DNA from: Zeaxanthinibacter sp. PT1
GTDB lineage: Bacteria > Bacteroidota > Bacteroidia > Flavobacteriales > Flavobacteriaceae
Assembly: GCF_028464225.1 (NCBI RefSeq)
Contig: NZ_JAQPCN010000005.1
Location: 62,001-126,000, forward strand
Length of the DNA stretch: 64,000 nt
Reading direction: 5' to 3'
A model generated the notes under the pieces. It had not been told where the DNA came from and did not search any database. It worked only from the letters and a program-made list of their open reading frames with translations. Of the stretch, positions 18,852 to 27,653 are shown piece after piece; the stretch's first letter is position 1, and each line of letters opens with the position of its first letter. The position numbers and the translations under genes are program-made.

Positions 18852-18884
18852 ACCCTGATGAGCATTGCTCGTCAGGGTTTTTTG
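18852..18884 (+). terminator. Terminator after the DUF4293 gene
   Basis: Twelve-base arms (18852-18863 and 18867-18878, one G-T pair) with a 3-base loop, then a T-run. Confidence 0.9.
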
Positions 18885-18887
18885 CTT

Positions 18888-19385
18888 TTACCCCCTTTTG
18901 CCCAGCTCTATCACTTCCAGTTTAGAAATATCTTTTCCGGATATGCTGAAGCGCAACATGGTGCGCACCTGGTGAAATCCCTGTTTTCCACAGGCACCCG
19001 GATTCATATGCAACAGTCCCAGCTTCTTATCATTCATAACCTTGAGAATATGGGAGTGACCACAAATGAATAATTTGGGAGGATTTTTATGCAACATCTC
19101 CCTGATCCGGTAATTATAGGCGCCGGGGTACCCGCCAATATGAGTGAGCCAGACATCGACTCCCTCGCACATAAATCGATTATGTAAAGGGAATTCTTGT
19201 TGGATCTGGTGGTTGTCGATATTGCCGTACACCGCTCTCAGCGGTTTAAGCTTTTTCAAAGCATCTGTTACTTCCAGGCTGCCGATGTCCCCGGCATGCC
19301 AGATCTCATCAGCTTGTTTGGCGTATTTTAATATGGTCTCATCTATATGTCCGTGAGTATCGGAAAGAAGAAGTATGTTAGTCAT
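18888..19385 (-). CDS. YfcE/MJ0936-type metallophosphoesterase
   Basis: Protein of 165 residues from ATG 19385; the open frame continues to 19427 but the family begins at MTNILLLSDTHGH. Calcineurin-like metal-binding motifs are all present: SDTHGH (metal 1), HAGDIGS, YGNIDNH, THIGG and the late CGHSHI followed by HMNPGA. This is a cytoplasmic, metal-dependent phosphodiesterase; family members act on cyclic or small phosphodiesters, but the natural substrate is unclear. It converges on the DUF4293 gene and is divergent from truA. Confidence 0.9.
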   Translation of the reverse strand: MTNILLLSDTHGHIDETILKYAKQADEIWHAGDIGSLEVTDALKKLKPLRAVYGNIDNHQIQQEFPLHNRFMCEGVDVWLTHIGGYPGAYNYRIREMLHKNPPKLFICGHSHILKVMNDKKLGLLHMNPGACGKQGFHQVRTMLRFSISGKDISKLEVIELGKRG

Positions 19386-19455
19386 GTATTGTGGGCTTTC
19401 TTTGTGCCTGCTCGGCCCGCATTTCAATTTTGGTAACGGGCGGTCCTGGCTGGTA

Positions 19456-19483
19456 TTGTAAATAAAAGATTCAGGTATCTTTG
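19456..19483 (+). promoter_or_regulatory. Candidate promoter for truA
   Basis: TATCTTTG at 19476-19483 matches TAnnTTTG; a TTG at 19456-19458 is 17 bases upstream, slightly short spacing. It lies 25 bases before the truA start. Confidence 0.45.
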
Positions 19484-19508
19484 TGGCTCACAAAAATAGC
19501 GATAAGCC

Positions 19509-20285
19509 TTGAGATATTTTATCCACTTTTCCTATGATGGTACTGCCTACCATGGATGGCAAATGCAGCCTAATGCTCAGACGGTACAGGAAGTGCTACA
19601 AGGGGCGATGATCACCTTGATGCGTAAAGAAATATCCCTGACCGCTGCCGGTCGTACCGATGCCGGGGTGCATGCCCGACAAATGTTTGCGCACTTTGAT
19701 ACCGACAAGTTAGACGATATTGATCACTTGGTATACCGGTTAAATGCATTGCTTCCGGCGGATATAGGGGTTAAGGACTTATTCCCGGTACCCGAGGAGG
19801 CGCATGCCCGGTTTTCTGCCGTTGAAAGATCTTACGAATATTGGATCAGTTATCATAAAGATCCCTTCCTGAGAGATTATGCCTTATGGGTAAAGCAGGA
19901 GCTCGATATCACGTCTATGAACAAGGCCGCCGAACTACTGTTGCAACACTCGGATTTTGAGTCGTTTTCACGATCAAATTCGGATGTGAAAACTTTTATA
20001 TGCGAGGTGCGTAAGGCAAACTGGGTGCAGGATAGGGATAAGCTTATATTTCAAATTACGGCGGACAGGTTCCTTCGGAATATGGTGCGGGCAGTGGTCG
20101 GCACCCTGCTGCAAGTAGGCCTCGGGAAGATCAGTATTCAAGATGTTAATGCTATTATAAAAAGTAAGGATAGGGGAGAGGCAGGAGCCTCCGTAGCTGC
20201 AAAAGGATTATATTTGACTCGGGTTGAATACCCGGAAGCATTGATGGTATATCGCGGTCAACAGCGTGGTGGATCCCAGGATTAA
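19509..20285 (+). CDS. truA: tRNA pseudouridine(38-40) synthase TruA, TTG start
   Basis: Enzyme of 258 residues that makes pseudouridine at positions 38-40 of the tRNA anticodon stem. The catalytic Asp is Asp51 in AGRTDAGVHA, and the C-terminal FLRNMVRAVVGTLL motif is present. The start must be the TTG at 19509: two codons upstream is an in-frame TAA, and the product then begins MRYFIHFSYDGTAYHGWQ, which fits the family exactly. The ABC exporter gene starts 24 bases after the stop, so the two are probably one transcript. Confidence 0.96.
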   Translation: MRYFIHFSYDGTAYHGWQMQPNAQTVQEVLQGAMITLMRKEISLTAAGRTDAGVHARQMFAHFDTDKLDDIDHLVYRLNALLPADIGVKDLFPVPEEAHARFSAVERSYEYWISYHKDPFLRDYALWVKQELDITSMNKAAELLLQHSDFESFSRSNSDVKTFICEVRKANWVQDRDKLIFQITADRFLRNMVRAVVGTLLQVGLGKISIQDVNAIIKSKDRGEAGASVAAKGLYLTRVEYPEALMVYRGQQRGGSQD

Positions 20286-20309
20286 AGTACATATTGACGA
20301 TATTCTTTT

Positions 20310-22076
20310 ATGGACCAGGAAGGCGGGAAAGCATTTGATTTAAGGTTATTCAACAGGTTGATGGAGCATACTAAGCCCTATCGACTTACCTTTTACGGTG
20401 TAGCCCTGGCTGCGATCCTGATATCGGGATTTGCTGTACTTACTCCTCTCCTTGTAGGTGATATTGTTGATGAGGCTATCAAACAGGAAGATGCCAAGGC
20501 ACTTCTTAACCTGGTCCTAGCCCTTGGCGGGGTGCTTATCGGGCAAGTCATCAGTCAATTACTCTTTAATTACTACGCCAACTGGCTCGGTGAATCCGTA
20601 ATACGCGACGTTCGTATCCGGCTGTTCCGTCACATGATGGGCTTCCGTATGAAATACTTTGACAATTCTTCGATCGGGGTTTTGGTCACCAGGGCCGTTG
20701 CCGACCTTCAGCGTATCGGGGAAATCTTCAGCCAGGGATTTTTTGTGATCGTTGCTGACCTGCTCAAAATGGTAGTGGTGGCTATTACTATGTTAGTGAT
20801 CAACTGGAAGTTATCCCTCATCGTATTCAGCCTGCTGCCGCTGATCATCTATGCGACCAGGTTATTTCAGAAAGCGATGAAGAAGGCCTTTATCGATGTA
20901 AGAGCCCAGGTTTCTAATCTTAATTCTTTTGTACAGGAGCGAATTACCGGGATGAAGATCGTTCAGCTCTTTACGCGAGAAAAAATAGAGAGCAGGAATT
21001 TCAGGGAGATCAATGAGAAACACCAGGATGCATGGCTTAAAACCGTATGGTACAACTCCTTCTTCTTCCCTATTGCTGATATTGTTTCCTCGATAACCGT
21101 GGGACTTATTGTATGGTACGGGGGGTTACTCAATGTCACCAACGTAAATGTGGAAGAATACGGGATGATTTTTTCTTTCATCATGCTCTCCAGTGAATTG
21201 TTCCGTCCGCTACGGCAGATCGCTGATAAATTCAACACCCTGCAAATGGGTATGGTTGCGGCTAACAGGGTTTTCAAGATCCTGGATACCAAGAGTCATA
21301 TCGAAGATGCCGGGACTTTAGAAAAAGACACAGTTAAAGGTGATATCAGTTTCAAGGATGTTCATTTTGGATACCTGCCGGAGGAAGCGGTGCTCAAGGG
21401 GATCAGCTTTGAAGTGGAAGCAGGACAGACCATGGCTATTGTCGGGGCCACCGGTGCCGGGAAATCCACCATTATAAACCTGCTTAACCGGTTTTACGAG
21501 ATACAGTCCGGAAGTATTTGTGTAGACAATATCGATGCTCGTGAATATAAACTGGCTTCCCTGAGAAGTCATATAGCGATTGTATTACAGGATGTATTCC
21601 TTTTTGCGGATACCATTGCTAACAATATTTCCCTTAAAAACCCGGATATCACCCCGGAGGATATTGAAGCAGCGGCCAGGCAGATCGGTGTACACGAGTT
21701 CATCAGTAGTCTCCCGGGGGGCTACCAGTACAATGTGAAAGAGAGGGGGACTATGCTTTCCAGTGGGCAACGCCAATTGATCGCATTCCTGAGGGCTTAC
21801 GTAAGTAATCCCAGTATCCTGGTTCTTGACGAGGCCACATCCTCCGTAGACACTTATACGGAACGCCTGATACAGAAAGCTACAGATAAAGTGACCGAGG
21901 GTCGAACTTCTATCATTATCGCTCACCGCCTGGCAACGGTTAAGAAAGCAGATAAGATACTGGTGATGGATGCCGGCCGAATCGTAGAGACCGGGACACA
22001 TAAGGAGCTTCTTAAAAAAGGCGGGTATTACAGTAACCTGTACGAAGCACAGTTCCTGGCAGAAGAAGTCGCCTAA
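20310..22076 (+). CDS. ABC exporter, permease fused to ATPase (MsbA/MdlB-like)
   Basis: Half-transporter of 588 residues: six-helix exporter domain (about 25-320) and a nucleotide-binding domain with Walker A GATGAGKST, signature LSSGQ, Walker B ILVLDEATSSVD and the switch histidine in IIAHRL. It should work as a dimer in the inner membrane, exporting lipid or amphipathic drug-like compounds; substrate not predictable. Its stop codon overlaps that of the convergent cdaA gene by four bases (22073-22076). A second exporter of the same class is at 49651-51402. Confidence 0.93.
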   Translation: MDQEGGKAFDLRLFNRLMEHTKPYRLTFYGVALAAILISGFAVLTPLLVGDIVDEAIKQEDAKALLNLVLALGGVLIGQVISQLLFNYYANWLGESVIRDVRIRLFRHMMGFRMKYFDNSSIGVLVTRAVADLQRIGEIFSQGFFVIVADLLKMVVVAITMLVINWKLSLIVFSLLPLIIYATRLFQKAMKKAFIDVRAQVSNLNSFVQERITGMKIVQLFTREKIESRNFREINEKHQDAWLKTVWYNSFFFPIADIVSSITVGLIVWYGGLLNVTNVNVEEYGMIFSFIMLSSELFRPLRQIADKFNTLQMGMVAANRVFKILDTKSHIEDAGTLEKDTVKGDISFKDVHFGYLPEEAVLKGISFEVEAGQTMAIVGATGAGKSTIINLLNRFYEIQSGSICVDNIDAREYKLASLRSHIAIVLQDVFLFADTIANNISLKNPDITPEDIEAAARQIGVHEFISSLPGGYQYNVKERGTMLSSGQRQLIAFLRAYVSNPSILVLDEATSSVDTYTERLIQKATDKVTEGRTSIIIAHRLATVKKADKILVMDAGRIVETGTHKELLKKGGYYSNLYEAQFLAEEVA

Positions 22077-22858
22077 CGCAAATCCTTATTCAGCATTTCT
22101 TTTAGTTCCGGAAGATCTTTATACAATACAAATTCACCGTTCTTGATATAGGAGATCTGCCCGGATTCTTCGCTGACCACCAATACCAGGGCATCAGTTT
22201 TCTCTGTAATTCCAACAGCTGCACGATGGCGTAGCCCGAACCTGAGCGGAATATTCTTTTCTTTGGAAATGGGTAAAATTACCCGGGTTGCCACTATGTA
22301 ATTATCCTGTATAATCGCTGCCCCATCATGTAGCGGACTGTTCTTATAAAATATGCTCTCTAATATAGGCTGGTTGATTTCGGTGTACATTTTATCCCCG
22401 GAAGATTTAACGAAATCAAGGGAATTACTCCTTTCAAAAACCAGGATGGCACCTGTTCTGCTTTTACCCATCTTTTCACAGGCAGTTATGATAGCGTCCA
22501 AGTCTACCTTGGTGTTCACGGAATCTTCCCTGAGAAATTTAAAATGGCGCAGATATTGCCGCTTATTGGCAAAGTTGGTCGATCCTATCATCAGCAGGAA
22601 TTTCCTGATCTCTTGCTGGAAAACGATAATGAGCGCAATAAGACCTACTTGCATAAAACCACCGACCATACTGCTGATCATTTTCATATTCAGTAATTCC
22701 GTGGTCTTCCAAAAGGCCCAGACAAGGACGATCCCGATAAAAATATTGATGGCAACAGTACCGCGTACCAGCTTGTACACGTAGTAAAGTAGGATAGCGA
22801 CTAGGACGATATCTATCAGGTCCGTGATCTTAAAATCAAGAAAGTTCAGAAAATCCAA
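22073..22858 (-). CDS. cdaA: Diadenylate cyclase CdaA, TTG start
   Basis: Membrane-bound enzyme of 261 residues that makes cyclic di-AMP from two ATP. Three N-terminal helices (about 12-90) are followed by the DisA_N cyclase domain with NSPLHDGAAII (DGA motif) and RFGLRHRAAVGI (RHR motif). No ATG lies near: the open frame begins at TTG 22858 and an in-frame stop is 24 bases further upstream, so TTG is the probable start. c-di-AMP controls potassium and osmotic balance in other bacteria. folP lies 109 bases upstream on the same strand. Confidence 0.93.
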   Translation of the reverse strand: MDFLNFLDFKITDLIDIVLVAILLYYVYKLVRGTVAINIFIGIVLVWAFWKTTELLNMKMISSMVGGFMQVGLIALIIVFQQEIRKFLLMIGSTNFANKRQYLRHFKFLREDSVNTKVDLDAIITACEKMGKSRTGAILVFERSNSLDFVKSSGDKMYTEINQPILESIFYKNSPLHDGAAIIQDNYIVATRVILPISKEKNIPLRFGLRHRAAVGITEKTDALVLVVSEESGQISYIKNGEFVLYKDLPELKEMLNKDLR

Positions 22859-22967
22859 TCCGTGCCGTTTTTGGTAAATTTAGCAATTACACGCATAAAA
22901 GTAGGGTTTTGAGAATTTACCGCTAAAAATTTTTTCGCCCTAGCTACCCGGTGGATCCGTCAAGCCA

Positions 22968-23816
22968 TTAATACTCAGTAGTTAGGCTGTTCTTGAGCTT
23001 TTCATGCATAATAATACATTCCATAGCTTCTTTAACATCGTGAACCCGGAGCAAGTGTGCTCCTTTCTGCAGCGAATACATATTCAGGGCAGTAGTTCCG
23101 TTAAGGGATTGCTCTGCATTATTACCGAGTAATTTATAGATCATGGATTTCCTGCTGATCCCTGCAAGGATGGGGTAGCCATAGGCAACAAGTACCTCTA
23201 ACTGTGCCAGTAATTGGTAATTCTGCTCCAGGGTTTTTGCAAATCCAAAGCCGGGGTCCAGGATACAGTCTTTTATTCCATGCTCGCGGGCCTTAGCAAT
23301 CTTTTCCGAGAAGTAATATCCTATATCTGTCAATATGTGATCATAGGAGGTAAGTTGCTGCATATTCTGCGGGTTACCCCTCATGTGCATCATAATGTAG
23401 GGAACCTTATACCGCCCCACTGTTGGCATCATTTCCGGATCCCCGTTGCCGGCCGAAATATCATTGATCATGGCAGCACCCTGTTCCAGGGCGCGCTGGG
23501 CGACTACAGACCTGAAAGTATCTATAGAGATCATGGTGCTGGGGAAATGTTCCAGGATCAGGGTTAATACTGGGATCACGCGCTGCAGTTCTTCCTCCAG
23601 GGACACTTCCCGGGCGCCGGGCCTGGAACTGTAACCGCCCAGGTCTATAATGCTCGCCCCTTCATTCAGCATTCGCTCTGTCTGCTGTAAAATTGCATCG
23701 GGATCGTTGTATTTTCCCCCGTCGTAAAAGGAATCTGGAGTCAGATTCAGTATACCCATTACCTTGGGTTGGGTGAGGTCTAAGAGTTCGCCTCTGCAAT
23801 TCAGGGTCATATTCAT
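22968..23816 (-). CDS. folP: Dihydropteroate synthase
   Basis: TIM-barrel enzyme of 282 residues joining 4-aminobenzoate to dihydropterin pyrophosphate, the step blocked by sulfonamides. Motifs: GILNLTPDSFYDGG, INDISAGNGDPEM and DPGFGFAKT, with the C-terminal HLLRVHDVKEA. ATG 23816 is chosen; ATG 23810 is equally possible and a TTG at 23873 is not needed. It is divergent from the DUF1599 gene across 99 bp. With folE in the same window, two folate genes are present but not clustered. Confidence 0.96.
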   Translation of the reverse strand: MNMTLNCRGELLDLTQPKVMGILNLTPDSFYDGGKYNDPDAILQQTERMLNEGASIIDLGGYSSRPGAREVSLEEELQRVIPVLTLILEHFPSTMISIDTFRSVVAQRALEQGAAMINDISAGNGDPEMMPTVGRYKVPYIMMHMRGNPQNMQQLTSYDHILTDIGYYFSEKIAKAREHGIKDCILDPGFGFAKTLEQNYQLLAQLEVLVAYGYPILAGISRKSMIYKLLGNNAEQSLNGTTALNMYSLQKGAHLLRVHDVKEAMECIIMHEKLKNSLTTEY

Positions 23817-23915
23817 GGAAGTTTGTGCAGGTCTCTTGCTCTTCGGACCTCTAAAAGTCCTACTTTTGAACAATTCATTATTTTAGCGAAATTTACGCAA
23901 ATTACCAGTAATTAC

Positions 23916-24458
23916 ATGCAGCGGACTTCGGAACAATACGACGCGGTGATCCATACTTGCCGGGAGTTATTTAAAAAGAAAATGAAGGATTACGGCAGTG
24001 CATGGCGAATCCTCAGGTTACCATCCCTTACGGACCAGGTGTTTATTAAGGCTCAGCGTATCCGGGGTTTACAGCAAAATGCCGTGCGTAAGATCGATGA
24101 GGACGAACGTTCAGAATTCATCGGGATCATCAACTACTCGGTTATGGCCCTCATCCAGCTGGAACTGGGGATCGCAGAACAACCCGATCTCAGTGAAGAG
24201 GAAGCGCTTTCCCATTATAACAAGCAGTTAGAGGAGACCAAGAAACTGATGGAAAACAAGAACCACGACTACGGTGAGGCCTGGCGGGAGATGCGGGTAA
24301 GTTCCCTTACGGATTTGATCCTCCAGAAGCTGCTCAGGGTAAAGCAGATAGAAGATAACCAGGGGAAGACCCTAGTGAGCGAAGGAATTGAAGCAAACTA
24401 CCAGGATATGGTGAATTATGCAGTATTCGCCATGATCCATTTAAACTCAAAAGCATAA
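23916..24458 (+). CDS. DUF1599 (nucleotide modification-associated) domain protein
   Basis: Soluble protein of 180 residues from ATG 23916; the upstream extension to TTG 23823 overlaps the folP promoter region and has no family support. It contains two similar halves (FKKKMKDYGSAWRILRLPSLTDQVFIKAQRI and MENKNHDYGEAWREMRVSSLTDLILQKLLRV, here read as KKMKDYGSAWRILRLPSLTD and NKNHDYGEAWREMRVSSLTD), so it is a tandem repeat of one domain. The biochemical role is unknown. Its position ahead of the BT_3928-like gene and tpiA is typical of Bacteroidota. Confidence 0.85.
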   Translation: MQRTSEQYDAVIHTCRELFKKKMKDYGSAWRILRLPSLTDQVFIKAQRIRGLQQNAVRKIDEDERSEFIGIINYSVMALIQLELGIAEQPDLSEEEALSHYNKQLEETKKLMENKNHDYGEAWREMRVSSLTDLILQKLLRVKQIEDNQGKTLVSEGIEANYQDMVNYAVFAMIHLNSKA

Positions 24459-24465
24459 GTCTGAT

Positions 24466-25563
24466 ATGAAGTATCTTGTTGGCGCAGCCCGATGGATCGT
24501 TGGAATCCTGTTTATTTTCAGTGGACTCATCAAATTGAACGACCCGGTGGGTTTTTCATTTAAGCTTGAAGAATATTTTAGTCCTGCCGTATTAGACCTC
24601 GATTTTTTAACACCTTATGCCCTGGCGATCTCATTATTTGTGGTCATCCTGGAAGTATTACTCGGAGTTATGCTATTAGTGGGCTTCCGGGTGAAATTTA
24701 CGGTCTGGAGCCTGCTTCTGATGATCATCTTTTTTACGTTCCTTACTTTCTATTCAGCTTATTTTAATAAGGTTACCGATTGCGGTTGTTTTGGTGACGC
24801 CATTAAATTAACCCCATGGGAATCGTTTACTAAGGATGTAATCCTTTTGGTACTGATTCTGGTACTATTTATAAAGCGAGACCTGATCAGCCCTGTTGCT
24901 AGCTATAAGCTCAGGAGCCTGGTGTGCCTGGTCGCCCTAGTGGCCTCAATTATTTATGCCAATTACGTTTTAAATCATCTCCCTGTGGTGGACTTCAGGC
25001 CATACAAACTTGGAGCTAACCTGGAAGACGGGATGAACGTACCCGAAGATGCCCCCAAGCCTATTTATGAATACGCCTGGAATTTTAAAATAGACGGGCA
25101 GGAAAAGACCATAGTAACCCAAGGTGAATACCCGTCCGTGGACGGAGAATTCATCGGGGTGGAAACTACCGAGATACAGGAAGGTTATGAACCACCTATC
25201 CATGACTTTACCATAGAGCAGGGCGGGCAGGATTTTGCCTCGGCAATGCTGCAGGAAGATCGCCTGGTAATGGTGATCGCTTATGACCTGGGTAAAAGCG
25301 ACCTGCATGCATTCGCTGAAGTGCGGGATATGACCCAAAAGGCTATTGACGCCGGTTATAAAGTAATTGGTATGTCTGCCTCAGACGAGGAAGCGGCAGC
25401 GGCTGTTAAAAAGAAATACGGGTTGAATTTCAATTTTTATTTTACAGACCAAACCACGCTTAAAACAATTATCCGCTCTAACCCGGGTATATTGGTATTG
25501 CATAAAGGAACAGTGGTTCAGAAGAAACATCATAACGACATTGATGAACTGATTTTTGAATAA
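24466..25563 (+). CDS. BT_3928-like membrane protein (DoxX/MauE-type)
   Basis: Protein of 365 residues. The N-terminal 145 residues form a four-helix DoxX/MauE-like membrane domain with the motif TDCGCFGD after the third helix; a fifth helix is at about 150-165. The C-terminal 180 residues are soluble and look thioredoxin-like in layout (FASAMLQEDRLVMVIAYDLG ... FYFTDQTTLKTIIRSNPG) but no CxxC is seen there. The two cysteines of CGCFGD may take part in redox chemistry. It starts 7 bases after the DUF1599 gene and lies ahead of tpiA, a conserved order in the phylum. Function unproven. Confidence 0.85.
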   Translation: MKYLVGAARWIVGILFIFSGLIKLNDPVGFSFKLEEYFSPAVLDLDFLTPYALAISLFVVILEVLLGVMLLVGFRVKFTVWSLLLMIIFFTFLTFYSAYFNKVTDCGCFGDAIKLTPWESFTKDVILLVLILVLFIKRDLISPVASYKLRSLVCLVALVASIIYANYVLNHLPVVDFRPYKLGANLEDGMNVPEDAPKPIYEYAWNFKIDGQEKTIVTQGEYPSVDGEFIGVETTEIQEGYEPPIHDFTIEQGGQDFASAMLQEDRLVMVIAYDLGKSDLHAFAEVRDMTQKAIDAGYKVIGMSASDEEAAAAVKKKYGLNFNFYFTDQTTLKTIIRSNPGILVLHKGTVVQKKHHNDIDELIFE

Positions 25564-25640
25564 CAGTACTGGGAAGACTCCCGAGGAATTCAACGGGATA
25601 ACCTAAGTCTACCAGGTACAATAATTTTAAGACGAGACCT

Positions 25641-26390
25641 ATGAGAAACAAGATAGTAGCAGGAAACTGGAAAATGAATAAGAACCTGAAGGAAACCGAA
25701 ACTCTGATGGCAGAGTTGGCGGCAAAACTTCCGGATACGGAGGCCGAAGTTATGGTGGCCCCAACTTTTGTTAACCTGCATGAAGCGGTACGCATGCTGG
25801 AAAATTCGACCATACAGGTTATTGCCCAGAACATGCATTTTGCAGAGAACGGTGCTTATACCGGGGAGATCTCGGCGCCTATACTGATGGATATCGGGAT
25901 TGATACAGTGATCCTCGGACATTCAGAGCGCAGGGCATATTTTGGAGAAACCGACGAATTATTAGCTAAAAAGGTGGCTACAGCCCTGGAAAAAAATATG
26001 AGGGTGATCTTCTGTTTTGGCGAGGAGCTGGAAGATCGTAAGTCCGGCAAGCACTTTGAAGTGGTTGAAAGCCAGCTCAGGAACGCGCTTTTTAACTTAG
26101 ATGCTGATGACTGGAACAGGATAGTCCTGGCTTATGAACCGGTTTGGGCCATCGGTACCGGGGAAACGGCAAGCCCTGAACAAGCACAGGAAATGCATGC
26201 TTTTATACGTAAGGTGATCACCGATAAATACAATGGTGAGCTGGCCGAAAGGATATCTATCCTTTATGGCGGTAGTGTAAAGCCCGGAAATGCCAAGGAA
26301 ATATTCTCCAAGCCTGATGTTGACGGGGGATTGATCGGCGGAGCTTCATTGGTGGCCGATGATTTTATGGAGATCGTTAAAGCTATATAA
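25641..26390 (+). CDS. tpiA: Triose-phosphate isomerase
   Basis: Glycolytic enzyme of 249 residues interconverting dihydroxyacetone phosphate and glyceraldehyde 3-phosphate. Seen: substrate-loop lysine in GNWKMNK, electrophilic His in ILGHSERR, catalytic Glu in AYEPVWAIGTG and the phosphate-binding GGSVKPGN and GLIGGASL loops. Normal length. Start ATG at 25641. It sits in the run DUF1599, BT_3928-like, tpiA, prmA, clpS, all on the plus strand with short gaps. Confidence 0.98.
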   Translation: MRNKIVAGNWKMNKNLKETETLMAELAAKLPDTEAEVMVAPTFVNLHEAVRMLENSTIQVIAQNMHFAENGAYTGEISAPILMDIGIDTVILGHSERRAYFGETDELLAKKVATALEKNMRVIFCFGEELEDRKSGKHFEVVESQLRNALFNLDADDWNRIVLAYEPVWAIGTGETASPEQAQEMHAFIRKVITDKYNGELAERISILYGGSVKPGNAKEIFSKPDVDGGLIGGASLVADDFMEIVKAI

Positions 26391-26446
26391 GTTTTTCCCT
26401 TTGGGTGACGAAGGAATGATTGTAAACCTATAACTGGGAATAGTAA

Positions 26447-27283
26447 ATGGAAGATGAATATTTTATCGAGTACAGCTTTAGCCTTAACCCGCTTCAGCCA
26501 TACTCGGATATTTTAGTGGCTGAACTATCCGAGTTAGGGTTTGATAGTTTTGTAGAAAACGAGGACGGCCTTTTGGCGTATATCGATGCTGATTCCTGGA
26601 GTAAGGATATACTGTCGGGGGTTCATATCCTGAAATCACCTGAAGCACGTATTAATTACAGTTATAACAGGGTGGCCCAGCAAAACTGGAATGCTAAGTG
26701 GGAGGCAGATTTTCATCCTATAGAGCTGGGAGACCTTTGCCGGGTTAGAGCCCCATTCCATGAAAAAAAGGACGTCCGTTACGATATAGAAATTGCCCCT
26801 AAGATGAGTTTTGGGACAGGACATCATGAAACAACACATATGATGTTGCAATGGGCCCTGGATCTGGATTTTGAAGGCTTATCTGTTTTGGACATGGGTT
26901 GTGGTACCGGTGTCTTGGCTATAATAGCTGCTATGAAAGGAGCTTCAGATGTTGATGCCATAGATATAGATTCATGGAGTTATGAAAATGCCATGGAGAA
27001 TGCAGAACGAAACGGGCAGGATCGTATCCGGGTTCTTCACGGTGATGCCGATCTTCTGGGAGAGAAAAAATATGACCTGATTTTTGCCAATATCAACAAG
27101 AATATCCTACTGCAGGATATCCCGGTTTATGCCTCCTGTCTTAAGGAAAAAGGCATATTGTTATTAAGTGGATTTTACAAAGAAGATCTGGATGATATCA
27201 GCTCGCGCTGTGCTGCCTTTGGTTTAAATCATCAAAAAAATATTTTAAAAAACAACTGGGTTTCAGCTAAATATGTAATTTAG
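26447..27283 (+). CDS. prmA: Ribosomal protein L11 methyltransferase
   Basis: SAM-dependent methyltransferase of 278 residues that trimethylates L11. The SAM-binding motif I is VLDMGCGTGVLAI, motif II VDAIDIDSWSYENA, and the substrate region has FANINKNIL. A preceding MSFGTGHHETTHMM segment matches PrmA. The N-terminal L11-recognition domain (residues 1-60) is acidic. clpS begins 21 bases after the stop. Confidence 0.95.
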   Translation: MEDEYFIEYSFSLNPLQPYSDILVAELSELGFDSFVENEDGLLAYIDADSWSKDILSGVHILKSPEARINYSYNRVAQQNWNAKWEADFHPIELGDLCRVRAPFHEKKDVRYDIEIAPKMSFGTGHHETTHMMLQWALDLDFEGLSVLDMGCGTGVLAIIAAMKGASDVDAIDIDSWSYENAMENAERNGQDRIRVLHGDADLLGEKKYDLIFANINKNILLQDIPVYASCLKEKGILLLSGFYKEDLDDISSRCAAFGLNHQKNILKNNWVSAKYVI

Positions 27284-27304
27284 AAAGTGAATAAAGTCTG
27301 TGCT

Positions 27305-27580
27305 ATGAGTACAAAAGAAAAATTATTAGAAGAATTATTACTCGAGGAAGAAACCCTGAAACAAAACGAGATCATCCTCTTCAATGACGACGTAAATACT
27401 TTTGATTACGTGATTGATACCCTGATCAGTATATGCGAACATACGCCTGAACAAGCTGAGCAATGCTCGCTAATTGTTCATTATAACGGGAAATGTACCG
27501 TCAAAACCGGTGAATATACTGACCTGAAACCTCGCTGCAGTAAATTACTGCAGGCAGGTCTTAATGCCGAAATCGTATAA
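27305..27580 (+). CDS. clpS: ATP-dependent Clp protease adaptor ClpS
   Basis: Adaptor of 91 residues that delivers N-degron substrates to ClpA/ClpC. The binding motif ILFNDDVNTFDYVIDTL is intact, and the C-terminal half contains the HYNGKCTVKTGEY beta strands. ATG 27305 is preferred to a GTG at 27287, which would add six residues. Last gene of the tpiA-prmA-clpS run. Confidence 0.95.
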   Translation: MSTKEKLLEELLLEEETLKQNEIILFNDDVNTFDYVIDTLISICEHTPEQAEQCSLIVHYNGKCTVKTGEYTDLKPRCSKLLQAGLNAEIV

Positions 27581-27653
27581 AAAGCCGGTTGCTTCCCCAA
27601 TAATCCTCCATCCTGTAAGTTTTATTACCTTTAAGGGGTAATACTTTCATTGT

